From CBDCRK01 sp965220955 (GTDB taxonomy: Bacteria > Desulfobacterota > Binatia > Bin18 > CBDCRK01): a DNA stretch of 64,000 nt. Of this stretch, positions 17,902-25,398 are shown piece by piece. The notes under the pieces are model-generated. The model made no database searches. It saw only the letters and a list, made by a program, of their open reading frames with translations, and was not told where the DNA came from. Position 1 is the stretch's first letter. Every line of letters starts with the position of its first letter. The stretch is from NCBI GenBank assembly GCA_965220955.1, contig CBDCRK010000027.1, positions 10,484 through 74,483 on the forward strand. Reading direction: 5' to 3'. The position numbers and the translations under genes are program-made.

Positions 17902-18381
17902 ATGTCCAACGAGTTGCGAGTTCGTTCAGACTGTCTGCAACTCTACCTGTGTACACAAATGCCTTGTACCCAGAACCTTGTCCATCTAAAAATCCATGCA
18001 ACCGATGTCGCAACCAGGGAGCTGAACGGACCAGAGCTAGCCCAAGCATTGCGCGGGCTCGTTGCCGAGAAGGGCTTGGGGGAGCAGGTGGAGGTGCGGG
18101 AGACCTGCTGCATGCGGGGGTGCCTGGTCGGTCCACGGCTCAATGTGGTCGGAACTGGAGGGTTCAAAGACGCGGTGCGCTATTTGCACTTGCCGGCCAC
18201 AAAACGTCCCTTGCGCTGCGCCCCCTGGGGAGAAGTTGCCAGCGTGGAGGATCTATTGGATCGTCATGTACAGGGGAGGCCTCGCAGCCCGCGAGGTATC
18301 TGTTCTCTGCTCTTTCACTGCGCAGAATCAACATCAAGGCGCACAACAATATCCTGTAATGATGAAGAGGGGGCAGGATAG
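17902..18381 (+). CDS. Cysteine-rich protein, candidate thioredoxin-fold [2Fe-2S] ferredoxin
   Basis: 159 residues; ATG behind GAGGGAG. C11, C22, C70 and C74 fit the C-x10-C...C-x3-C ligand pattern of thioredoxin-like [2Fe-2S] proteins, with additional cysteines at 17 and 69. The fold core spans about residues 10-125. The last 22 codons overlap the 3' end of the convergent lactonase gene, and that tail looks less conserved in composition, so the true protein may work as an electron carrier of about 125 residues. The pairing with a GMC oxidase is suggestive but not proof. Confidence 0.6.
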   Translation: MSNELRVRSDCLQLYLCTQMPCTQNLVHLKIHATDVATRELNGPELAQALRGLVAEKGLGEQVEVRETCCMRGCLVGPRLNVVGTGGFKDAVRYLHLPATKRPLRCAPWGEVASVEDLLDRHVQGRPRSPRGICSLLFHCAESTSRRTTISCNDEEGAG

Positions 18382-19118
18382 TGTTGCATAACCAGGGGAT
18401 CATGACCAGGGACGATGTGATGGGGCGAGTCGGCCAAGCGTTCGACCTTGCGAAAGGCATCAAGCATAGCCCTGATGTCCACAACGGCAATAAACGGACG
18501 GTTGGTCTGCATATTTTCGTAAAAATGGCTGGCATCGGAGGCAAGCACAACATAACCCCGCTGGGTGTGGACCCGCACGACCTGCAGCCCTGCCGTATGT
18601 CCGTGCGCCAGGTGTAACGTTACCCCTGGCGCAATCTCCATGTCACCCTCGTACAATTCGAGTCGGCGCCTGAAATTGAGCCGCACTACGCCAACAATAT
18701 CTTCCTCTTCGAAGCCGTGGCCGAAGTAGGGATACTGTATATAACGTCCGGTGGCAAAGGCGAGTTCGCGTTCCTGGAGGTGGAAGCGTGCGTGCGGTAG
18801 CTTGTGAAAATTGCCAACGTGATCGTAGTGCAGGTGCGTCAGAACGACATCACTGACCGCATCCGGGTCAATGTCGAGATGCCGCAAGCTCTCGATTGGA
18901 CAGCGCAGGAATGTACGTTTCCGGCGAGCCGCGGTTTCCGCAGTGAACCCGGTATCAACCAGAAAGACGCGGTCCGGCCCGACAATGACCCAGGTAAAGT
19001 AATCCATCGGCATGGGCCCGTTGTGCGGGTCGCCACCAATAAAATGGTCCGCTCGCCGCGCGTCGCGGGTAGCATATCTGATGGCAAAAATCTTGTATTC
19101 GGGCAGCTTCTCAGCCAT
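18315..19118 (-). CDS. Metallo-beta-lactamase-fold hydrolase (AHL-lactonase type)
   Basis: 267 residues from the ATG placed 7 bases after AGGAG; two earlier in-frame starts are too close to or before that site. The zinc motif LTHLHYDHVGNF (HxHxDH) is complete, followed by HGHTAGLQ, LASDASHFYEN and a C-terminal VPGHDP. The layout fits the AiiA/AttM lactonase subfamily, which hydrolyses lactone rings. A lactone intermediate would suit the neighbouring enzymes, but quorum-signal lactones are equally possible. Confidence 0.88.
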   Translation of the reverse strand: MAEKLPEYKIFAIRYATRDARRADHFIGGDPHNGPMPMDYFTWVIVGPDRVFLVDTGFTAETAARRKRTFLRCPIESLRHLDIDPDAVSDVVLTHLHYDHVGNFHKLPHARFHLQERELAFATGRYIQYPYFGHGFEEEDIVGVVRLNFRRRLELYEGDMEIAPGVTLHLAHGHTAGLQVVRVHTQRGYVVLASDASHFYENMQTNRPFIAVVDIRAMLDAFRKVERLADSPHHIVPGHDPLVMQHYPAPSSSLQDIVVRLDVDSAQ

Positions 19119-19173
19119 TGTCATACTCCTGACCAACGCAAACCCGGCATAGGCACGCTATGGATTAATGAGG

Positions 19174-19199
19174 GTCACGTCTGACTTTAGTCACGTCTG
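19174..19199. promoter_or_regulatory. Direct repeat upstream of the lactonase gene
   Basis: GTCACGTCTG occurs twice with a 16-base period, about 56 bases in front of the lactonase ATG. Spacing near one and a half helical turns could suit a dimeric regulator. No regulator gene is adjacent; weak evidence. Confidence 0.3.
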
Positions 19200-19286
19200 C
19201 CCTGCAAAAATGCCTCACGCCTCACAACCTGTGGTAACTTACTCATAACCTGTCGGAACCTTTCGTCATCTGGGCCATCATAAGCT

Positions 19287-20231
19287 CTAAGGGTCGCGCT
19301 TCTTGGTATCCCGCTGCAATGCCTCGCGTATGCGATCCTGATCGACGGCAATCTGTACGTCAGCACGCTCCTCCTGCAAGAGCATAGCCGCACGAGAATC
19401 GCGCTCGCCCCAGCCGCGGTTGAGCGCCGCGGTCAATTCATCCAAGGCCAGGTTCGCCATGGGCATAGGCACGTTCAGCTCACGGCCAACGGCAGTCGCG
19501 AGCGATACGTCCTTGTGCGCAAGGCGCAGGGCAAAGTCCGGGGGGTCGTATACCCCAGGCAGGAAATGGTTGGTCAGCGTATCGAAGGTTCGTGCGCGTC
19601 CGAGGGCGCCCTGACGCACGGCCTCCCAGAGGACCAACGGCTCTACCCCGGCTTTAACGCCCATGGTGAACGCTTCCGACATGGCGCGATTGAGCATGTA
19701 GCCTACACAGTTATGGACAAGCTTGGCCACGCTTGCCGCGCCTATCGGCCCCACATACCGGGCTTGGTCACCAATAGCATCAAGCAACGGCTTGTAGCGC
19801 TCAAAGATGCTCTCTTCGCCTCCCACCCAGATTGCCAGCTTGCCCGTAGCAGCACCACGTGGGCCACCGCTGACCGGCGCATCCAGCATATGGGCCTTGC
19901 GCTCGGCGAACACAGCATAAATACGGCGTACAACCGCCGGTGAGTTGGTCGATAAGTCGAAATATGCCCCGCTAGGACGCATGCTGGCAAGAAGACCATC
20001 CTCACCTAATGCGACTGTCTCCACTTCGGCCGGGCCAGGTAGTGAGGTAAACACCACCTCGGTAGCCTCGGCGACCTGCCTCGGTGTGTCAGCCCAGACC
20101 GCACCTGCGGCAAGATGAGGTGTAGCTACGTTGTGCTGCGAATCGTGAACTACCAGGCGATACCCGGCCTTCTGCAGATTCGTGGCCATCTTGCCACCCA
20201 TGGTCCCAAGACCGATGAAGCCCACCTGCAT
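19287..20231 (-). CDS. 3-hydroxyisobutyrate dehydrogenase-like NAD(P)-binding oxidoreductase
   Basis: 314 residues from the ATG 5 bases after GGAGG (an ATG 12 bases earlier is the alternative). N-terminal GFIGLGTMGGKMATNL is the Rossmann motif, followed by FTSLPGPAEVE, the substrate-binding DAPVSGGPRGAATGKL and the catalytic-lysine segment VAKLVHNCVGYMLNRAMSE. Family members oxidise short beta-hydroxy acids. Downstream of an AhpD-fold gene on the same strand, 45 bases away. Confidence 0.9.
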   Translation of the reverse strand: MQVGFIGLGTMGGKMATNLQKAGYRLVVHDSQHNVATPHLAAGAVWADTPRQVAEATEVVFTSLPGPAEVETVALGEDGLLASMRPSGAYFDLSTNSPAVVRRIYAVFAERKAHMLDAPVSGGPRGAATGKLAIWVGGEESIFERYKPLLDAIGDQARYVGPIGAASVAKLVHNCVGYMLNRAMSEAFTMGVKAGVEPLVLWEAVRQGALGRARTFDTLTNHFLPGVYDPPDFALRLAHKDVSLATAVGRELNVPMPMANLALDELTAALNRGWGERDSRAAMLLQEERADVQIAVDQDRIREALQRDTKKRDP

Positions 20232-20275
20232 GTTCGCCTCCATAGCGTGATTCCTACGGGTCTTTGCTAGCCGTG

Positions 20276-20602
20276 CTACTCCTGCTCTTCGAAGACGGTT
20301 TTTGCCAAGCCTGCCGCCGACACGGCGGTCGGCCATCCCGAGTAAAAAGCCAAGTGTGTGATCAACTCGCTGATCTCGTCTTTGGTCACGCCATTGCTCA
20401 GGGCACGATCAAGGTGACCGCGGAGTTGTTCGGGACGGTATAGGGCCACCAGGGCGGCAACCGTGATCAGGCTGCGGTCGCGCTTAGAGAGTCCGGGACG
20501 CTCCCATACGTCACCAAAGAGAACGTTTTCCGTGAGATCCATGAGCTTCGGCACTACAGACCGAAGCCTTTCCCGAGTTGCTGTCGACGATGATGTAGCC
20601 AT
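20276..20602 (-). CDS. Carboxymuconolactone decarboxylase-like protein, second
   Basis: 108 residues with the core GLSKRDRSLITVAALVALYR, then LRGHLDRALSNGVTKDEISE and HLAFYSGWPTAVSA, which matches the gamma-carboxymuconolactone decarboxylase branch of the AhpD fold (no redox cysteines). Probably forms an operon with the dehydrogenase downstream. It is distinct in sequence from the AhpD-fold gene at 16320, so the island holds two types. Confidence 0.88.
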   Translation of the reverse strand: MATSSSTATRERLRSVVPKLMDLTENVLFGDVWERPGLSKRDRSLITVAALVALYRPEQLRGHLDRALSNGVTKDEISELITHLAFYSGWPTAVSAAGLAKTVFEEQE

Positions 20603-20666
20603 GGGTTCCTCCTTTTTGCTATGTCAAGTTAAAAATTCCTGTCCTGTTATGATTAGCTACCCGTAG

Positions 20667-20951
20667 TTGTTTAGAGAGCAACTGTCAAGAGTTAAAATTG
20701 GCCAGATGCCAACGCTGCCACCGAGCATGCTATTCCACGGGTTTATCAAGTTTGCAGATCTCGCCAAACACCTGGAGGGTTTTTCACCAAGCGATGGACC
20801 CGGACAGCGACCGCTATACAGCTTTGGGCCTAACAATCGATTTCGGGTTTTCTACCAGGTGGCCGGAGAGGAGAGAGAGGTTCAAGTATTGGCCATCGGG
20901 GTGAAGGAGCGGAATAAGCTGAAGATCGGTAGAGAGGAAGTGAAATTATGA
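20667..20951 (+). CDS. Possible RelE/ParE-type toxin
   Basis: 94 residues from a TTG start; weak translation signals. The C-terminal part NNRFRVFYQVAGEEREVQVL and AIGVKERNKLKIGREEVKL resembles the last strands of ParE/RelE toxins. The N-terminal half (KFADLAKHLEGFSPSDGPG) does not match the family well and may contain a frame disturbance. It overlaps the start of an antitoxin gene by 4 bases, and this coupling is the best evidence that it is a toxin. Confidence 0.45.
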   Translation: MFREQLSRVKIGQMPTLPPSMLFHGFIKFADLAKHLEGFSPSDGPGQRPLYSFGPNNRFRVFYQVAGEEREVQVLAIGVKERNKLKIGREEVKL

Positions 20952-21250
20952 AAATCGCCTCATTGGCAGAAGTAAAAACCCGCTTCAGTTCGTATGTGAA
21001 GGCGAGCGAAGAGGGGCCAGTCATCGTCACGCGGAATGGGAAGCCAGTGGCGGCCTTAGTTGCGCTAGACGAGGAGGAGGACCTCGAGAGGCTCGTTCTG
21101 GCCTATACGCCGAAGTTTCGTGCGATCTTGGAAGCCTCTCGCAAGCAGGTCGAGGGCGGGGAGGCAATCGGCCATGCGGATTTCTGGGAGCAAGTGGAAG
21201 GGGAGTCCATGCAAGAAAGGCCGCGGGGAAAACGGACGCGGGTGGCCTAA
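20948..21250 (+). CDS. Phd/YefM-family antitoxin
   Basis: 100 residues. The N-terminus is the Phd DNA-binding core: IASLAEVKTRFSSYVKASEE, then PVIVTRNGKPVAALVALDE. The C-terminal 50 residues are charged, as expected for the toxin-neutralising tail. The start ATG overlaps the stop of the preceding putative toxin. In most Phd modules the antitoxin comes first; here the order is reversed. Confidence 0.8.
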   Translation: MKIASLAEVKTRFSSYVKASEEGPVIVTRNGKPVAALVALDEEEDLERLVLAYTPKFRAILEASRKQVEGGEAIGHADFWEQVEGESMQERPRGKRTRVA

Positions 21251-21306
21251 CTCTACACTGGTCACGCCAAGGCAAGCCCGAAACCTTAGGAACTAGGAGA
21301 AATCTC

Positions 21307-21450
21307 ATGAACTTAACTGTCCTTCACGCTTGGTCATTCCCGGATGAGCAGCTTCTGAGTCTAGGCGGTCGAGTTGCACTTATCATAGGTGTGGGAATTG
21401 CATGGGGCTTTTTGCCTCTGGTGGCTCCACTATTGGCAAAACTTGTCTAA
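21307..21450 (+). CDS. Small single-span membrane protein (47 aa)
   Basis: Short open frame with ATG 6 bases after TAGGAG. Residues about 22-46 are a strongly hydrophobic segment (VALIIGVGIAWGFLPLVAP), so it is probably inserted in the inner membrane with one helix. No family recognised. Confidence 0.45.
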   Translation: MNLTVLHAWSFPDEQLLSLGGRVALIIGVGIAWGFLPLVAPLLAKLV

Positions 21451-21639
21451 GCAGTGGTTAATAGTCTAAGAAAAAGGGAGAACCCCGTGCGGTCGGTTGA
21501 TATTATCTCGGGAAATACGCGCTGCTCATTATATGGGCATCTAACCAACGCGCTGGAGCGGGACGGCCTTCTGCATCGGCCGTCCCTCAGCTTGCGGCGT
21601 TGTGCGGCTATGGAGTTGTGAAAATGCCTAGACGAGCAT

Positions 21640-22447
21640 CGTTGGTGGCGGTCATCTTCTCACGGCATCGGGCGGCTTCGTCCCTGAAGATGGGTCCCCC
21701 GCCTACCTTGAGGTGAGGCTGCCAGAACTGAAGACTCCGAGCCAAGCCGAACAGCTGACAAAGGAGGTCCTCGCCCAAGGCGCCGATGCCATCAAGATCT
21801 TCACTGGTTCATACCTAGGCCAGGACAGGGTTGCACTGATGCCCCTGCCTGTCATCAAAGCCGTCACCACAGAGGTCCATCGGCACCAAAAGCTGGTGTT
21901 GGCGCATCCCCAATCACTGCGAGGAGTTGAACTCGCTCTCAACGGTGGGGTTGACGTCCTCGCGCACACAGCCCCCCAGGGTGGGGCCTGGCCCGAGGTA
22001 ATGGTCGAAGGCCTGGTCCAGAACGGTGTTGGTCTCATTCCCACACTTAAGCTCTGGCGGTTCGAGCTGACCCGGGCCGGGGTCCCCTGCGAAGCCACGG
22101 CTCGTTTCCAGGCTATGGGTGTCGAGCAACTGCGTACCTTTGCGGCTGCCGGGGGCGATGTGCTCTTTGGTACCGACGTTGGCTATATGACCGACTACGA
22201 TCCGACTGAGGAGTATCAGCGGATGGTCGAGGCCGGACTGAGCTTCGAACAGATCCTGGCCTCCCTCACTATCAACCCGGGCCGATACTTTGACAACGCT
22301 GCTCTGAAGGGAAAAGTGAAGTCGAGAAGGAGTGCTGATCTGGTGATACTGGCCGCAGACCCGAGGAGCGACGTTGGAAATTTCGCTAGAGTCCGATACA
22401 CGATTCGCGCGGGAAAGGTCATCTATGAGAGTCCTCAACGGCGATAG
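21640..22447 (+). pseudogene. Amidohydrolase (imidazolonepropionase-like), 5' truncated
   Basis: The readable protein starts within ASGGFVPEDGSPAYLEV with no start codon or ribosome site and continues for about 260 residues. It includes GADAIKIFTGSYLGQDRV, the metal histidines in LAHPQS and DVLAHT, LFGTDVGYMTDYDP and a C-terminal beta-sandwich (SADLVILAADPRSDV). The N-terminal sandwich and the first barrel strand with its HxH metal ligands are missing, so catalysis is not expected. A GTG at 21713 could allow a 244-residue product. Confidence 0.7.
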
Positions 22448-22814
22448 ACGCCGCACAATTGCTGTTAGGCAACTATCTGAAGGAGAGCCTAAAATGATTA
22501 TCTGAGAGGCTCACTCTACTGATGCTGTAGGAATAGAAGTCAAATCTTTTACAGTGTGAGCATGTCGCCTGATGAGTACATTCCAGGCCGGATTTGGCTC
22601 AAGGAGCCTATATCACTCGCCTGCCGTACCCGGAGGAGCGTCAAGCGAGCATCCTACAAGCCTTGGGGACTTCTCTGCCCAGCCAGAGGAAAGTGGGAAG
22701 AATGTAGGCAGACGCTTTGCTCTCCTCTTTGCTCAATATTGTCAGTGAAGTTAAAAAGTTATACTCTGAATCTTACTCAACTAAAGGAGGAAGACCTGTC
22801 GGTGTCATCAACCC
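22448..22814 (+). other. Intergenic region with a short coding fossil
   Basis: No gene with start and ribosome site. Between 22590 and 22707 one frame reads AQGAYITRLPYPEERQASIL and QALGTSLPSQRKVGRM before a stop; it has protein-like composition but starts after stop codons, so I take it as the end of a lost gene. The last 60 bases hold AAAGGAGGA, which may serve the threonine aldolase. Confidence 0.35.
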
Positions 22815-23864
22815 ATGAAAGAAGGCTATATCAACCTATATAGTGATACCCAGACCCGGCCAACGTCTGAGATGCGGCGAGCCATGGCTGAGACCGAGGT
22901 CGGCGACGAGCAGCACGGGCTTGACCCCACAGTCAATCGGCTCTGCTCGCAGGTGGCGGATCTCCTCGGCAAAGAAGCTGCGGTCTTCCTGCCTTCCGGC
23001 ACCATGTGCAACGAAATTGCTATCCTTGTACACTGTGGGCCGGGCGACGAGATCTACGCTGACCGCACCGCGCACATTATCAACTACGAAGCCGGGGGAC
23101 CCGCTGCGCTCGCGGGTGCTTGCATGTACCCGTTGGACGGCAAGCGCGGTATCTACTCTGCTGACACCCTTTGCGCAGCGCTTCGTGAGGAGAGCCGTTA
23201 TGGTCCACGTCCTCGTCTAGTCGAGGTCGAGCAGACGTCCAATTTGGGCGGTGGAACGGTCTGGCCTCTGGACAATATCCTGCAGGTGGCGGAGGTTGCG
23301 AAGTCACGAGACCTTACCTTGCATATGGACGGCGCTCGTCTCCTCAACGCCGTGGTGGCATCCGGCGTGTCCGCGCGTCGGTTCTCTGAGTCCTTTGACA
23401 GTGTGTGGATTGATCTCAGCAAGGGACTCGGCTGTCCCGTAGGGGCTGTACTTGCGGGCTCACACAGCTTCATCCGTGAAGCCTGGCGCTGGAAACAACG
23501 CATGGGTGGGGCCATGCGACAAGCAGGGATTCTCGCCGCGGCCGGCCTCTTCGCCCTTGAGCATCATGTCGACCGGCTGGCCAAGGACCACATGAACGCA
23601 TGTCGGTTCGGTGAGATTGTTTCACAATGTAAGGGCGTACGCCTTGCCTCCGAGACCGTTGAGACGAACATCATCTTCGTTGACGTCTCAGAGGCGGGCA
23701 TTTCCGCCCGTGAGGTGAGCGCCCGCCTCGAAGAGCGCGGTATAAACATTGGTGCCTTTGGCGATGCCATATTGCGTGCGGTAACTCACCTGGATGTGAG
23801 CCGTGAGCAGGTAGAGGAGGCTGGACGCGCGTTCGTGGCGATCATGAAAGAACTTGGAGGATGA
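22815..23864 (+). CDS. ltaE: Low-specificity threonine aldolase / beta-eliminating lyase family
   Basis: 349 residues, PLP fold type I. LYSDTQTRPTSEMRRAM is the family start. FLPSGTMCNE binds phosphate, H86 in DRTAHI stacks on the cofactor, D172 in HMDGARL holds the pyridine nitrogen, and K203 in IDLSKGLGCPVG is the Schiff-base lysine. The normal reaction splits L-threonine or L-allo-threonine to glycine and acetaldehyde; other beta-hydroxy amino acids are possible. It precedes an SDR, an NTF2-like gene and the hydantoinase pair, probably as one transcribed block. Confidence 0.9.
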   Translation: MKEGYINLYSDTQTRPTSEMRRAMAETEVGDEQHGLDPTVNRLCSQVADLLGKEAAVFLPSGTMCNEIAILVHCGPGDEIYADRTAHIINYEAGGPAALAGACMYPLDGKRGIYSADTLCAALREESRYGPRPRLVEVEQTSNLGGGTVWPLDNILQVAEVAKSRDLTLHMDGARLLNAVVASGVSARRFSESFDSVWIDLSKGLGCPVGAVLAGSHSFIREAWRWKQRMGGAMRQAGILAAAGLFALEHHVDRLAKDHMNACRFGEIVSQCKGVRLASETVETNIIFVDVSEAGISAREVSARLEERGINIGAFGDAILRAVTHLDVSREQVEEAGRAFVAIMKELGG

Positions 23865-23976
23865 CGATTGTAAAAGTCAATCTGAACCTTGCCCTATGGG
23901 ACATGCTCGGTTGTTATAGCGGACGCTCTGAACGGAGCATTCTTTAGGTGCTACTACCCAACAGGAGGACAGAAAG

Positions 23977-24777
23977 ATGCGTTTTGACGGCAAGGTCGGA
24001 CTGGTAACGGGGGCGGGCTCGGGAATCGGGCGCGCAACGGCCATTGGGTTTGCCCAGCGCGGGGGCACAATCGCGGTTGCCGACATCAATGAGGAGAACG
24101 CGAACAAGGTTGTTGCCGAGATCAAGTCGGCAGGCGGAAAAGCGCTTGCCATTGTTGCCGACGTCACCCGGTCGGCGGATATCGACAGGATGATTGCACA
24201 GACCACAAGCGAGTTAGGTCGGCTCGACTTTCTGCACAACAACGCGTTCGGCCTGCCAGCCGCACAGGCGAGCATCCAGGTCGCAGCGCGCACGGCGGAT
24301 GTGGAGGACGGTGTGTGGGACCACATGATCGACCTCGGTTTGACAGCCGTATTCCGCGCCATGAAGCGGGCCATCCCTGAGATGCGCGCGCACGGCGGCG
24401 GTGCAATTGTGAACACCGCATCTATTTCTGGGTTACGCGCCGACTACGGCATTGCGGCCTATAACGCCGCTAAGGCGGGCGTGATCAATCTCACGCGCGT
24501 TGTTGCCATTGAGTATGCGCGTCACGGAATCCGGGCGAATTGCATCTGTCCGGGGGCAATCGATACCCCGTTGCTTGCGCCCGCGCTGGAGCAGCCGGGA
24601 TTTGCCGATAAGTTCAATGAGGCAATCCCCATGGGGCGGCTGGGACGGCCAGAGGAAATGGCGAACGTTGTGCTGTTCCTTGCCTCTGATCTTGCCTCGT
24701 TTGTGACCGGGGCCGCGTTTGTTGCCGACGGCGGTCAAACTGCCAAGACGGGCAGCCCCTCGTTTATGCCCGAGTGA
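23977..24777 (+). CDS. Short-chain dehydrogenase/reductase
   Basis: 266 residues. Cofactor motif TGAGSGIGRATA with D at the end of the second strand (ADINEEN), which favours NAD. HNNAFG stands where NNAG is usual, and the catalytic tetrad region reads NTASISGLR...YNAAKAG (S, Y-x3-K). The C-terminal end ASFVTGAAFVADGGQTAK is typical of the FabG-like classical group. AGGAGGAC precedes the ATG. Likely oxidises an alcohol made in the surrounding pathway. Confidence 0.92.
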   Translation: MRFDGKVGLVTGAGSGIGRATAIGFAQRGGTIAVADINEENANKVVAEIKSAGGKALAIVADVTRSADIDRMIAQTTSELGRLDFLHNNAFGLPAAQASIQVAARTADVEDGVWDHMIDLGLTAVFRAMKRAIPEMRAHGGGAIVNTASISGLRADYGIAAYNAAKAGVINLTRVVAIEYARHGIRANCICPGAIDTPLLAPALEQPGFADKFNEAIPMGRLGRPEEMANVVLFLASDLASFVTGAAFVADGGQTAKTGSPSFMPE

Positions 24778-24926
24778 GGGGATATTCTGCCCCGCAGTAT
24801 GAGTAAACTCAACGGCAAATTGCTCTATACAACGAGTGGCTGGCGAGAACCATTGCACTGGAGTGCTGGTTGGACTATGCTCGTGACCATATTGCATCGG
24901 AGCGAACCAAATAAAAGGAGGATAGT

Positions 24927-25367
24927 ATGGCAGACAAGAGTACAGAGACCTTAATCCAGGAAGTGATTGATAAGGAAGCAATCCGTAGCCTGCCCCTACG
25001 GTATTGCCACTGCGTGTGGCAAAAGGACCTGGAGGGATATGTCAACCTCTTTACCGAAGACGGCTCGTTCTCGACCGATGATCCCAGCCTGCCCGGAGCG
25101 CAGGGACGAGAGGGGCTACGCAAGATGATTGGTGGGGGGCTGGACACGGCGAAGCCGCGGCCGTTCATTCATAACCATGTGATTGAGCTCCTCGGATCGG
25201 ACCAAGCCAAAGGGACGTGTTATGTGGAGGTACGTCTGCAGCGGGAGGGCAAGAAGTGGTTGATGATGGGTTGGTATGATGATGAGTATGCCAAAGTCGG
25301 CGGGGAGTGGAAGTTCAAGTCACGCCATATCACCACCGACTCCTTTGGGCCGGCAAGCGAGAGCTAG
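24927..25367 (+). CDS. SnoaL/NTF2-like domain protein
   Basis: 146 residues of the SnoaL_4 type: helix IDKEAIRSLPLRYCHCVWQKD, then LEGYVNLFTEDGSFSTDDP, a glycine-rich turn and C-terminal strands (GTCYVEVRLQREGKKWLMM, GEWKFKSRHITTD). Members act as small hydrolase- or isomerase-like enzymes or as partners. AAAGGAGGA lies 8 bases before the ATG. It ends 31 bases before the hydantoinase B gene. Confidence 0.85.
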   Translation: MADKSTETLIQEVIDKEAIRSLPLRYCHCVWQKDLEGYVNLFTEDGSFSTDDPSLPGAQGREGLRKMIGGGLDTAKPRPFIHNHVIELLGSDQAKGTCYVEVRLQREGKKWLMMGWYDDEYAKVGGEWKFKSRHITTDSFGPASES

Positions 25368-25398
25368 AGGCGAGTGTAGAGCAAGCCAGGGAGGATAT

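Noticed and set aside
22556..22843. 95-codon frame upstream of the threonine aldolase
   Set aside because: No family match, no ribosome site, and another frame in the same stretch looks more protein-like; treated as intergenic.
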